From an uncultured Alphaproteobacteria bacterium (GTDB lineage: Bacteria; Pseudomonadota; Alphaproteobacteria; Rhizobiales; Ancalomicrobiaceae): a DNA stretch of 64,000 nt. The stretch lies in assembly GCA_937892955.1 (NCBI GenBank), contig CALBKH010000104.1:1-64000 (forward strand), in the 5' to 3' direction. The translations under genes were made by a program, and so were the position numbers. This document shows, one piece after another, positions 24,369 to 32,161 of this stretch; the first letter of the stretch is position 1, and every line of letters starts with the position of its first letter. Below the pieces are notes generated by a model. It was not told the DNA's origin, did not search any database, and was given only the letters and a program-made list of their open reading frames with translations.

Positions 24369-26443
24369 CCTGCGCCGCCGAGCCCTTCGCCGTCGTCCAT
24401 GCCGTCGCGGGCCGGGTGCGTCTGCGCCTGCCCTGCGGTGTCGACGGGGTTCGGCTCGCCCGCACCGCGACCGACGTCGACGGCGTGCTGAGGGCTCGCG
24501 CCAATGCGGCGGCGCGGTCGCTCGTCGTGACATTCGATCCAGAGCGCACCGACGTCGAGCGTCTGCGCCTCGCCTTCCGCAGCCGCGCGGCATCGGGTGA
24601 GGCGGGGGCGTGCCGGCGCCCCGATCAGAGCCTGATGGCGGTCGTCGGCAGTCTCGCCGCGACGGCCGGCGTCCATGTCGTGCCGATGGGCCTGCGCCTG
24701 CCGGCGGCACTGTCGACCACGGCGCCGCTTCTCGGTCACGCGATCGAGGATTGGCGGGCGAACGGCCTGACCTCGCACGGGCTCGAGGGGCTCGCCGTGG
24801 CGATCTCTCTGGCCCGCGCCGACTACACTGCCGCCACCACGACGGCCTTCATGCTGACGCTCGGCGAACATCTCGAGGAGAGTGTCGCCCGCCGCGCCGA
24901 CGAGATGCTCGCCGGCCTGTTGCGCCCGACCGACGCCACTGTCTGGATCTTGCGCGACGGCGCCGAGATCTCGATCCCGCACGACGCCGTCACGGTCGGC
25001 GACAGCGTCGTCGTCGCGGCCGGGGCCGTCGTGCCCATCGACGGCACGGTGTTGTCCGGCGAAGCGATGGTCAACGAAGCAGTGATGACCGGCGAGAGCG
25101 TCTCGGTCGCCAAGGCGCGCGGCGACGCGGTCCTTTCCGGCACGCTCGTCGAGGAGGGACGGCTCGTCGTCTATGCCGAGCACGTCGGCCGCGAGACCGC
25201 CTCGGCCCGCATCGCCGACTACGTCGAGCAATGCCTCGGCGCCAAGAGCGAGGCGCAGCTCGAGGCGGCGCGGCTCGCCGACCGCCTCGTACCGTTGGTG
25301 CTGAAGCTCGCCGGCGGCGCCTTCCTCGTCTCCGGCGACTGGCGCCGCGCGGCCTCGGTGCTCCAGGCCGACTACGCCTGCGCGCTGAAGCTCGCCACGC
25401 CCGTCGCCTTCAAGTCGGCGATGTATGCGGCCGGGCGCTCCGGCATCCTGGTCAAGGGCGCGCAGGCGTTGGAGCGACTGGCGAGCGCCGACACCTTCGT
25501 CTTCGACAAGACGGGCACGCTGACCACCGGTCGGCTCGAGGTCACCGACGCCGTCACCTTCGATGCCCGCTATTCGCCGGACGATCTCGTCTGCCTCGCC
25601 GCCTCGGTCGAGGAGCATTATTTCCATCCTCTCGCCATGGCCGTCGTCACAGCGGCGCAGGCCACCGGTCACTATCATCACTTCGACCATCGCGAGGTCG
25701 AGTTCATCGTCGCCCACGGCGTCGCCAGTGTGGTCGACGGCAAACGCATCGTCGTCGGCTCGCGCCATTTCGTCGTCGAGGACGAGGGCATCGACGTCGC
25801 CCCGCACACGGAGGTGATCGATCGGCTCTACCGCGAGGGCAAGACGCTGCTCTACATCGGCTTCGGCGGCGAACTCATCGGCATCCTGGCGCTTCGCGAC
25901 GGTGTCCGCGCGACGGCGGCGGCGACCATCGCCCGGCTGCGGGCGAGTGGCGCCAAACGCGTCCTGATGCTGACCGGCGATCACCGGGAGCGCGCCGCCG
26001 ATCTCGCCGAGTGCCTCGGGCTCGACGGCTTTCACGCCGAGTTGATGCCGCACGACAAGGCGGCGATCGTCGAGCGTCTGGCGGCGGAGGGTGCCCGTAT
26101 CGCCTTCGTCGGCGACGGCATCAACGATGCGCCGGCGCTGGCCGGGGCGCATGTCGGCATCGCCATGCAGTGCGGCGCCGACATCGCCCGGCTCACCGCC
26201 GACATCGCCCTGCTCGAGGACGACCTCGAACGCATCGCCGACGCCCGCGATATCGCCCTCGAGGCGATGCGCCGCATCGGCCGGAACTACCGTGCGACGG
26301 TGTGGCTCAACAGCGCCATCCTCGCCGCGGCCGCCTTCGGCATCCTGTCGCCGGTCGCCACCGCCGTCCTCCACAACGGCACCACCATCGGCATCCTGCT
26401 GGCATCGCTCAGGCAGCGACTGAAGCGCGCCGAGCACGCCTGA
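24365..26443 (+). CDS. fezB: P1B-type ATPase, candidate ferrosome iron pump FezB
   Basis: A 692-residue heavy-metal P-type ATPase. The N-terminal domain has HAVAGRVRLRLP (residue 12 on), echoing the PGR motif of two small proteins upstream, and lacks a CxxC metal site. Catalytic landmarks: TGES near 242, DKTGT near 381, the HP dipeptide in HYFHPLA and GDGINDAP near 582. The membrane metal motif is ADYACALKLATP (Cys near 339), not the CPC of copper pumps, which points to the iron-linked P1B-6 group found in ferrosome clusters. It is the last gene of feoABC-fez. Confidence 0.78.
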   Translation: MTCAAEPFAVVHAVAGRVRLRLPCGVDGVRLARTATDVDGVLRARANAAARSLVVTFDPERTDVERLRLAFRSRAASGEAGACRRPDQSLMAVVGSLAATAGVHVVPMGLRLPAALSTTAPLLGHAIEDWRANGLTSHGLEGLAVAISLARADYTAATTTAFMLTLGEHLEESVARRADEMLAGLLRPTDATVWILRDGAEISIPHDAVTVGDSVVVAAGAVVPIDGTVLSGEAMVNEAVMTGESVSVAKARGDAVLSGTLVEEGRLVVYAEHVGRETASARIADYVEQCLGAKSEAQLEAARLADRLVPLVLKLAGGAFLVSGDWRRAASVLQADYACALKLATPVAFKSAMYAAGRSGILVKGAQALERLASADTFVFDKTGTLTTGRLEVTDAVTFDARYSPDDLVCLAASVEEHYFHPLAMAVVTAAQATGHYHHFDHREVEFIVAHGVASVVDGKRIVVGSRHFVVEDEGIDVAPHTEVIDRLYREGKTLLYIGFGGELIGILALRDGVRATAAATIARLRASGAKRVLMLTGDHRERAADLAECLGLDGFHAELMPHDKAAIVERLAAEGARIAFVGDGINDAPALAGAHVGIAMQCGADIARLTADIALLEDDLERIADARDIALEAMRRIGRNYRATVWLNSAILAAAAFGILSPVATAVLHNGTTIGILLASLRQRLKRAEHA

Positions 26444-26528
26444 ACCTTGAGTGTCGCTGGTTTCCGATTCCGATACGCCCTGGGAGGAGCATCCTTGAAG
26501 ACATGATAGTCGGACAGCGTTCGCCGGT

Positions 26529-26807
26529 TCAGCGCTGCATGGATCGGAACGACGATCCGGGTCGACAGAGCTCCTCGCAGATCGCCTCCCATGCACCGCG
26601 GTCTTCCGGATCGTTGCCGACTCCCAAGGCCGCGGCGAGGAAGTCGAGGGGTTCCCAGTCGCGTGAACGTCGGGCGGCCGTAATCGCGGCTTCCGCCGCC
26701 GAAGCGCCTCGCCGCCACTTGTCGAGCTCTTCGTTGTCCATCGACGGCTGGCCCATTCGCTCGAGCTTCTGGGGGAAGCGAATCTCATACTCGCGACAAA
26801 GTAGCAT
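26529..26807 (-). CDS. Hypothetical protein divergent from an XRE regulator
   Basis: A 92-residue frame from ATG 26807 (MLLCREYEIRFPQKLERMGQ), with ATG 26756 as a shorter option (75 residues). The body is WRRGASAAEAAITAARRSRD then LDFLAAALGVGNDPEDRGAW, a helical protein I do not recognise. It is divergent from the XRE gene and starts 14 bp from a 33-bp palindrome, so it is probably the target of that regulator and may form an addiction or immunity pair with it. Confidence 0.5.
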   Translation of the reverse strand: MLLCREYEIRFPQKLERMGQPSMDNEELDKWRRGASAAEAAITAARRSRDWEPLDFLAAALGVGNDPEDRGAWEAICEELCRPGSSFRSMQR

Positions 26808-26820
26808 CTCCGGATTCGAA

Positions 26821-26853
26821 TAGGAACGATCATTCCTGGAATGATCGTTCCTA
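26821..26853. promoter_or_regulatory. 33-bp perfect palindrome, probable XRE operator
   Basis: Arms at 26821-26836 (TAGGAACGATCATTCC) and 26838-26853 are perfect complements about a single central T. It sits between two divergent genes, 18 bp before the XRE start. Size, symmetry and place fit an operator bound by the XRE protein, possibly as two dimers: GAACGATCATTC and GAATGATCGTTC could each be a site. No T-run makes a terminator likely. Confidence 0.75.
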
Positions 26854-26870
26854 TCTGATTTCTTGGAGCC

Positions 26871-27083
26871 ATGAATCTCAACGAGATCGTGGCCGCAAAT
26901 CTGCGTCGTATTCGCCACGAACGGCAACTGACGCAAGAAGAGTTGGCGCATCGCGCCGGTCTCAGCTCGCGATATGTCGGGTCGATCGAGCGCTCGGACG
27001 TGTCCGTGAGCATCACAATTCTGGGTCGATTGGCCGGGGCGCTCGAAATCGACCCGAAGGATCTCCTGAACCCATTGTCTTGA
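26871..27083 (+). CDS. XRE-family HTH regulator
   Basis: A 70-residue protein made almost wholly of a helix-turn-helix: LRRIRHERQLTQEELAHRAG then LSSRYVGSIERSDVSVSITI. It resembles controllers of restriction-modification or small stress modules. GGAG precedes the ATG by 3-4 bp. It most likely binds the 26821-26853 palindrome and controls itself and the divergent gene. No restriction enzyme gene is nearby. Confidence 0.88.
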   Translation: MNLNEIVAANLRRIRHERQLTQEELAHRAGLSSRYVGSIERSDVSVSITILGRLAGALEIDPKDLLNPLS

Positions 27084-27189
27084 GTGCTCTCGACTTCTTC
27101 TCGTGCGAACGGTTGCTCGCTCGCCTGCCGTCTGGCGGATTCCCTCTCTCCCCTCTATGATGACGAGCAAGGCAGTACGCGCTGCCCCG

Positions 27190-27380
27190 GGGCGTGGAAA
27201 CCCCTGTAGCTCGGCTGGTGCCGGCCGTTTCGGCACCGAGATCCTCTGGCTTGTGGCCGGGGGCCTGTGACGCATGTCCAGGTGCCTCGGTACTAAAGGT
27301 CATAGGGCCGCGGCTACACGGTTTCCAACCCCCGGCTAGGGGTCGAAGGATGACGTCTGCGGGGGCGCACCGCAGACCAA
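27190..27380 (+). ncRNA. Candidate structured RNA or leader upstream of traM
   Basis: Several helices close on one another: GGAAACC (27196-27202) with GGTTTCC (27320-27326), TAGC (27207-27210) with GCTA (27313-27316), inside these CTCG+GTGCCG (27210-27223) with CGGCAC+CGAG (27231-27240) across a 4-nt bulge, and a perfect 8-bp hairpin GTCTGCGG/CCGCAGAC (27355-27377) 20 bp before traM. Nested complementarity over 180 nt suggests a folded transcript. I do not recognise a known class. Confidence 0.45.
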
Positions 27381-27396
27381 ACCGTGGTCGAGCCTC

Positions 27397-27741
27397 ATGG
27401 TTTCATGCTACGAGAACGCCGAAGAGGGACGATCGAACGATCCCCGGGTGGACGGCGTGACGGACCAATCGAAGGACGATCTCGAGCGTCGGACGATCGA
27501 GGCGGTGCGTCTGCACCGCGAGCTTCTTCGCAACGCCGAACATTACCATCGCTTATGGCGGAAGGCTGCCGAGTCGAACCCCGACATGGACGAACTGGGG
27601 GATCTGCGCGAGGCCTATCGCATGGCGCTCTTCGAGGCACAGGCCCAGCAGATGGCGCTCTCGATGCTCATAGATGAGTTGGGGTGGATCCCGACGCTCC
27701 CAGAGGACGACGACCTCCCATACGGAAAGGCCGGCCGTTGA
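27397..27741 (+). CDS. traM: TraM, TraR anti-activator
   Basis: A 114-residue protein whose core matches Ti TraM: DLERRTIEAVRLHRELLRNA, then FEAQAQQMALSMLIDELGWI ending IPTLPEDDDLP. TraM binds TraR and blocks its DNA binding until the quorum signal is high. The start is uncertain: ATG 27397 has no good Shine-Dalgarno and GTGs at 27448 and 27457 are in frame, so the true protein may be about 95 residues. It converges with traR, leaving 10 bp between them. Confidence 0.82.
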   Translation: MVSCYENAEEGRSNDPRVDGVTDQSKDDLERRTIEAVRLHRELLRNAEHYHRLWRKAAESNPDMDELGDLREAYRMALFEAQAQQMALSMLIDELGWIPTLPEDDDLPYGKAGR

Positions 27742-27751
27742 TTAACGCCCT

Positions 27752-28456
27752 TCAGATGAGGCCGTTCTCGAGGGCGATCCGGATCGCGTGTTTGATATCG
27801 CGGGCGCCGAGCTTGTCCCGTGCCTGCTCGAGGTAACCGCGAACAGTTCGCTCGCCGATACCGATCAATGCGGCCGTGTCCTTCATGGTCTTGCCGAAGG
27901 AGGCCCACGTCAGACAGAGAGTTTCGCGAGGGCTCAGGTCGAAAGTGAAGGCCACGAGGTCAGCTCCACCGAACTGATCGAGTTTGAGGTGGAGATAGGC
28001 GACGGCGGTGTGGGCGCGCCCGAGCTCGACCAGGCGGACCTTCTCCGGACGGAGCCGATCGGATGCGAAGGCGAGGATCGAGGTTCCGCCGAAGCCGACC
28101 TTGATCGGAATGGAGAGCCCGAACCGCAATCCGAACGCGGCCGCCTCGTGGAAGAACGACCAATCTCGGGATCCCCGACGAATCGCGGGATCGTCGTAAG
28201 ACCAGCGCGTGATCTGCATCGAGCGTCGCGCCGCGGTGACAACGGGATCGCGCGCCGAATAGGCGTTGGCGAGGTAGTGGGACTGCCAAGCCTCGGGATA
28301 GTCTGAGAAGGCGGTCGCGCTTCGACCGCGTAGTTCCAAGAAGGCGAAGTAGTCGAAACCGACGCGATCTGTGAAAGCGCGCAGGGCGGCTCGAAGGGAC
28401 CTTTCGTTGTGAGCGGCTTCGAGCTTGTCGAGGAGGTCGTCGAGATAAACCTCCAT
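27752..28456 (-). CDS. traR: TraR, LuxR-family quorum-sensing activator
   Basis: A 234-residue regulator, the same length as Ti TraR. The N-terminal acyl-homoserine lactone domain has the conserved aromatic and acidic residues (YPEAWQSHYLANAYSARDPV, then ITRWSYDDP and FGLSIPIKVGFGG). The C-terminal LuxR helix-turn-helix reads LSPRETLCLTWASFGKTMKD and IGIGERTVRGYLEQARDKLG. It should bind the TraI signal and activate tra, trb and rep promoters, probably at the three 18-bp elements described. Confidence 0.9.
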   Translation of the reverse strand: MEVYLDDLLDKLEAAHNERSLRAALRAFTDRVGFDYFAFLELRGRSATAFSDYPEAWQSHYLANAYSARDPVVTAARRSMQITRWSYDDPAIRRGSRDWSFFHEAAAFGLRFGLSIPIKVGFGGTSILAFASDRLRPEKVRLVELGRAHTAVAYLHLKLDQFGGADLVAFTFDLSPRETLCLTWASFGKTMKDTAALIGIGERTVRGYLEQARDKLGARDIKHAIRIALENGLI

Positions 28457-29015
28457 TGCTTTGTCCTCCGGGTTTCAATCAGAAATACTCTATGGCCGTC
28501 ACTTCCTCATGTGAATGCGGCGAGACGACGACACCGTGTCTCGATCCGGAATATGGCGGATGGGTCTTGAATGGCGGCGCGCATTGTTTAGGCAAAGTGT
28601 CGGCGTGGAGAGCGAATACTCGGTGGTGAATTCGATCGGCTGCTTCACTCGGTGCCGTCTCACCGGCAGCGAGTCGGCAGCCCAGTGACGCCGCGTTATA
28701 TGGGCGTCACCGATTGCTTCGCACCGTCACGCGCGCTGACATCCATGGTTGTCGTCAGCGGAACTTCCGGCCGACTTCTCACCATCGATGGTTGCGTCTG
28801 TCCGGAGGCTGCCCCCTCAATGCGAAATTGTAAATGAATCAAAATCGCGCACGGATTTAATGGAATGCGTTCGCTGGACACCCTGGCCAAAAAAACACTC
28901 GACATAAGGGCCGCACCGCATTAATCGTACTTAACGAACGTTCAGTAAATTTTCTTGCAACAGCGCGGACGACATCGGATTGTACGCATGGCGAGACTCG
29001 TCGCGGAGCACAGCG
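28457..29015. other. Intergenic stretch upstream of traR and the glycosyltransferase gene
   Basis: No gene seen. A perfect 12-bp palindrome ACCATCGATGGT lies near 28781. Near 28935 AACGAACGTTCAGT, with the symmetric centre GAACGTTC, resembles a TetR/AcrR operator. The last 150 bp are AT-rich and probably carry the promoter of the glycosyltransferase gene. The TetR gene downstream of it may act here. Confidence 0.4.
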
Positions 29016-31409
29016 ATGTCCAAGGTGGTTGTTTTCTATTCGACGATCGGTAACGGCCATATCAGCGTGGCCCAAGCGATCGCAGCGAGAATTGTCGAGC
29101 GGCAGCCGACAGCAAGCGTTGTCTTCAAGGACATCAGGGCTTTCATGAACCCCGCCTGGAGGGCTGTCGACGAGAGGCTTTATTGGCTGGTCGCCAACAA
29201 TCTGCCCCAGAGTTTCGATGCGCTGTTCGCGTCCTTCTGCAACAGCGGCGCGCATGCTCTCTCCCTGACCGACATTTCGCAGAATTACGACGTCAGTGCC
29301 GTCCTTGCCTTCATCGAGGCCGAGGCGCCGGATAGCATCCTCGCCACTCACTATGGCGCGGCGCAGCTTCTGGGCGGCTTTCGTGAACAAGGCCTCCTCG
29401 GCAGTACGCCGATAGGATGGGTTCATACCGACTATTTCGTGAGCTACTTCCCCCGCATCTCCAGACGGATCGACCGAACCTTCGTCGCCCATCCCGAACT
29501 GGCGCGGAGCTGGCTGGAGGCAGGCGTTCCGGAAAGTCGCGTCACGTCGACCGGGATGCCGGTCGACGTCCCCACCGCCGGACGAACGGAGTGTCGTACC
29601 GATCTGGCCGACTACAGCCTGTCAAAGGATGTTTTCACCATCCTGATCATGACCGGGCGCAATGGCGTCGGCGACCAACGACAGATGATCGACAGCCTAG
29701 TTGCGTCCCTCGACCATCCCCTGCAGATCGTCGCCATCTGCGGCACCAACACGGCGCTGAGAAGTAAGCTTTCTGCCCATGCGGCGACGCTCGCCGCCAC
29801 GGTGAAGCTGATGCCCCTCGGCCTCGTACCGCACGCCGCCGCAGCCCGCTTGATCGGAGCGGCCGACGTGGTGGTCACCAAGGCCGGCGGCGTTACGCCG
29901 TCGGAAGCCTTCCGCCTGGGCACGCCAACCGTTGTCCTCGACGTGATCGGCGGGCACGAACGGAAAAATGCCGAGATGTTCGCCCGCTGCCGCCTGGCGT
30001 GGGTGTCGCCGGAGACAACTCTGTTGGGCGAAACCGTCAGAAGGCTCATCGGCGACAAGAAAGCCCTCGCCGATATGCGAGCGGCGCAGGCCGCTTATAG
30101 GCAGGACAGCGATCTCGAGCCGATCCTGGATTTCGTCCTCGGAGGATCATCGTCGATCCACGCCTTGCCGCCCGACTTCGGTCAGGAAAACGGCACGCCG
30201 GTGGAGGGGATAGACGCCGCGCTGGTGGAGGTCGACGCCACCGCACCGGCAGATATCGAGGTGCTGCTCTCCTATTCCACGGCGCGCACGCCGCAACGGA
30301 TCGTCATGGAGAATCCGTTCGGTCACATCGCCCTACGCATTGGCGACAGAGTGTTCAGCGCCAATCATCTGGCAAGGCCTGACCGCGACCCGACCATCCT
30401 GCAGCATCTCACCCTCGGCGAATATCTTTACGGCATCCACTCGCCCTCTCCCTCGCAGGTGCATGCCAACACTTATGGCATGACCTACGGGCGTGAGACC
30501 CTGTCGCTGAGGGCAAGAGGCATCGCCCCGGCGCGCCAAGCGGCGATGCTGGCGGAGGTCGCGGCTATCGAATGGGGCTATCGCCGGGGCCATCTCATCT
30601 GGGATCGTCGCACCGAAAACTGCGCCGACCTCGTCGGCCGGATTCTCTCGGCCGGAGGCTGGCAGATGGACGCACCCAACGCCGGCCTCGGCCTGCCGTC
30701 GATGCCGCTCGATTGCTTCGACGCTGCCGATGCCGCCCTGCGCGCGGATGCCGCGCTCACCGTGCAACTCATCGCCTATCGGCAGGTACCGGGGAGCCAC
30801 ACTGACTATCGGTTCAGTCGGTTTCCCCTCTCTCCCTATCAGCCGCTCCGGTCGCTTTCCAACACGTTGCGCCGCGATGGCGTCGACCCGCTGGAAGGCC
30901 GTGTCTGCGCACAACTGATCCTGCTTCACGGCAGCCGGCGGCTTGTCGTCGAGGGGCTGGATACGCCGGCCGAAACTCGATTCAGCGGGGAACCAGCCGC
31001 CCGGTCGATCGAGCGGGCGATGCTTGCCGATCTCCACGCCCTGCTTTCCCAGGCGGCCCAGAAGCCGAAGCGGCGCGTCTCCGGCCTCGCAACGTCGGCG
31101 CGTCGCGCCGTGGTTCCGCTCGGCTGCGTCCAGGCCGAACGGCTGCGCCAGCTCTACGACGGCATGCTGGCCTATGAACCCGGCGTCGGTTCCGCGATCC
31201 GCCGGGCCCGGACCAGCAACACCGCCAAGCTCCTGGCGCAGTTCTTGGCTTCGTTCGCAAGCCGTTCGCACATCTTCTTCCGGCTCTCTTCCCGTCAGGT
31301 GCGCCGGAAGCTGGCCCTACGCCTTTCCCGGCGCGTCAAGCCCTTCCGACCGTGGAAACCGGCCGGGTCGGCCGCCGCGCGATCGGGGAGGCTCGAAACA
31401 GGCGTATAA
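29016..31409 (+). CDS. MGDG-synthase-like glycosyltransferase fused to a permuted papain-like (NlpC/P60-LRAT) domain
   Basis: A 797-residue protein from ATG 29016 (GGAG 7 bp upstream). Residues 1-385 match the diacylglycerol glycosyltransferase family (MGDG synthase/UgtP, GT28): SKVVVFYSTIGNGHISVAQA at the start and the donor-binding TKAGGVTPSEAFRLGTP later. Residues 420-590 read NPFGHIALRIGDRVFSAN, then ENCADLVGRILSAGGW: histidine first, cysteine later, as in permuted NlpC/P60 and LRAT-like hydrolases or acyltransferases. The rest is basic. It probably makes and further modifies a glycolipid. A TetR gene follows. Confidence 0.72.
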   Translation: MSKVVVFYSTIGNGHISVAQAIAARIVERQPTASVVFKDIRAFMNPAWRAVDERLYWLVANNLPQSFDALFASFCNSGAHALSLTDISQNYDVSAVLAFIEAEAPDSILATHYGAAQLLGGFREQGLLGSTPIGWVHTDYFVSYFPRISRRIDRTFVAHPELARSWLEAGVPESRVTSTGMPVDVPTAGRTECRTDLADYSLSKDVFTILIMTGRNGVGDQRQMIDSLVASLDHPLQIVAICGTNTALRSKLSAHAATLAATVKLMPLGLVPHAAAARLIGAADVVVTKAGGVTPSEAFRLGTPTVVLDVIGGHERKNAEMFARCRLAWVSPETTLLGETVRRLIGDKKALADMRAAQAAYRQDSDLEPILDFVLGGSSSIHALPPDFGQENGTPVEGIDAALVEVDATAPADIEVLLSYSTARTPQRIVMENPFGHIALRIGDRVFSANHLARPDRDPTILQHLTLGEYLYGIHSPSPSQVHANTYGMTYGRETLSLRARGIAPARQAAMLAEVAAIEWGYRRGHLIWDRRTENCADLVGRILSAGGWQMDAPNAGLGLPSMPLDCFDAADAALRADAALTVQLIAYRQVPGSHTDYRFSRFPLSPYQPLRSLSNTLRRDGVDPLEGRVCAQLILLHGSRRLVVEGLDTPAETRFSGEPAARSIERAMLADLHALLSQAAQKPKRRVSGLATSARRAVVPLGCVQAERLRQLYDGMLAYEPGVGSAIRRARTSNTAKLLAQFLASFASRSHIFFRLSSRQVRRKLALRLSRRVKPFRPWKPAGSAAARSGRLETGV

Positions 31410-31476
31410 GCCGGTCAGCTCGACAAGCCGACCGAACTTGCTACCGATAATGAAGATCATTCAATAAGATACCCCC

Positions 31477-32067
31477 ATGGCCGATGGCGCACAAACGCAC
31501 AACACAATCCTGATTGAAGCCGCCAAGCTTTTTGCTGCACAAGGCTATTCGGCCATCTCCATGCGCGACGTCGCCAACAAGGTGGGCGTTACGCCGGCCA
31601 ATCTTTATTATCACTTCACTGACAAGGACACGCTGGTTCGGGAAACACTGGTTCACGTCCTCTCCGAGCGAGCTGGGGCCCTCGACACGATTTTCAGCGA
31701 AGCCAGGCAGCCGGCCGAACGCATCAGAACATTCGTCACCTGGCTTACCCGTCTGCTGTACGAGGACGAGGTATTTGCCCGGCTCGTGTTCCGAGAACTT
31801 CTCGATGGGGACGAAGGCCGGATCGCCTATCTGGCCACCACGATCTTTGAACGGCCCTTCCAGCAGCTGATCGACGCCACGGCTGGCGAGCGCCGGCTGG
31901 ATGCCCGTCTGACGGCCGCCTCGATCGTCGCGTTGATCCTCGGTCATGTCCAGATCGCGGTGGCCCTCCCCTACCTGCAAGGCAGCGAACCCGCCCATGC
32001 CGATCCCGCGACGATCGGCCGGCATATCGCCTCGCTGGTCGAGCGCGTCCTTCAGCCCCCCGCTTAA
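31477..32067 (+). CDS. TetR-family regulator
   Basis: A 196-residue regulator with the N-terminal HTH LFAAQGYSAISMRDVANKVG then VTPANLYYHFTDKDTLVRET. The ligand domain is generic. It lies 67 bp after the glycosyltransferase gene, possibly co-transcribed, and converges with the quinone oxidoreductase gene. It could act at the GAACGTTC dyad near 28937. Confidence 0.9.
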   Translation: MADGAQTHNTILIEAAKLFAAQGYSAISMRDVANKVGVTPANLYYHFTDKDTLVRETLVHVLSERAGALDTIFSEARQPAERIRTFVTWLTRLLYEDEVFARLVFRELLDGDEGRIAYLATTIFERPFQQLIDATAGERRLDARLTAASIVALILGHVQIAVALPYLQGSEPAHADPATIGRHIASLVERVLQPPA

Positions 32068-32161
32068 TGCCTGCCCGGCGAAGGGCTGCCCTCTGGATCT
32101 CCTGCGCGCCCGGTAGCGACAGAGCGCAGGTATGGTTGGCCTGGCGCCCAGTTGCTATGCA

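Noticed and set aside
24272..27016. A 914-codon open frame opposite the P-type ATPase
   Set aside because: Same reason: a shadow of the ATPase gene, with no recognisable motif and no ribosome site.
27200..27222. tRNA-like stretch CCTGTAGCTCGGCTGGT
   Set aside because: It resembles a tRNA D-arm, but no acceptor stem, anticodon arm or T-arm follows at the right distance. I treat it as part of the folded region before traM.
28937..28944. GAACGTTC as a certain TetR operator
   Set aside because: The symmetric core is only 8 bp and may occur by chance. Kept only as a note in the intergenic entry.
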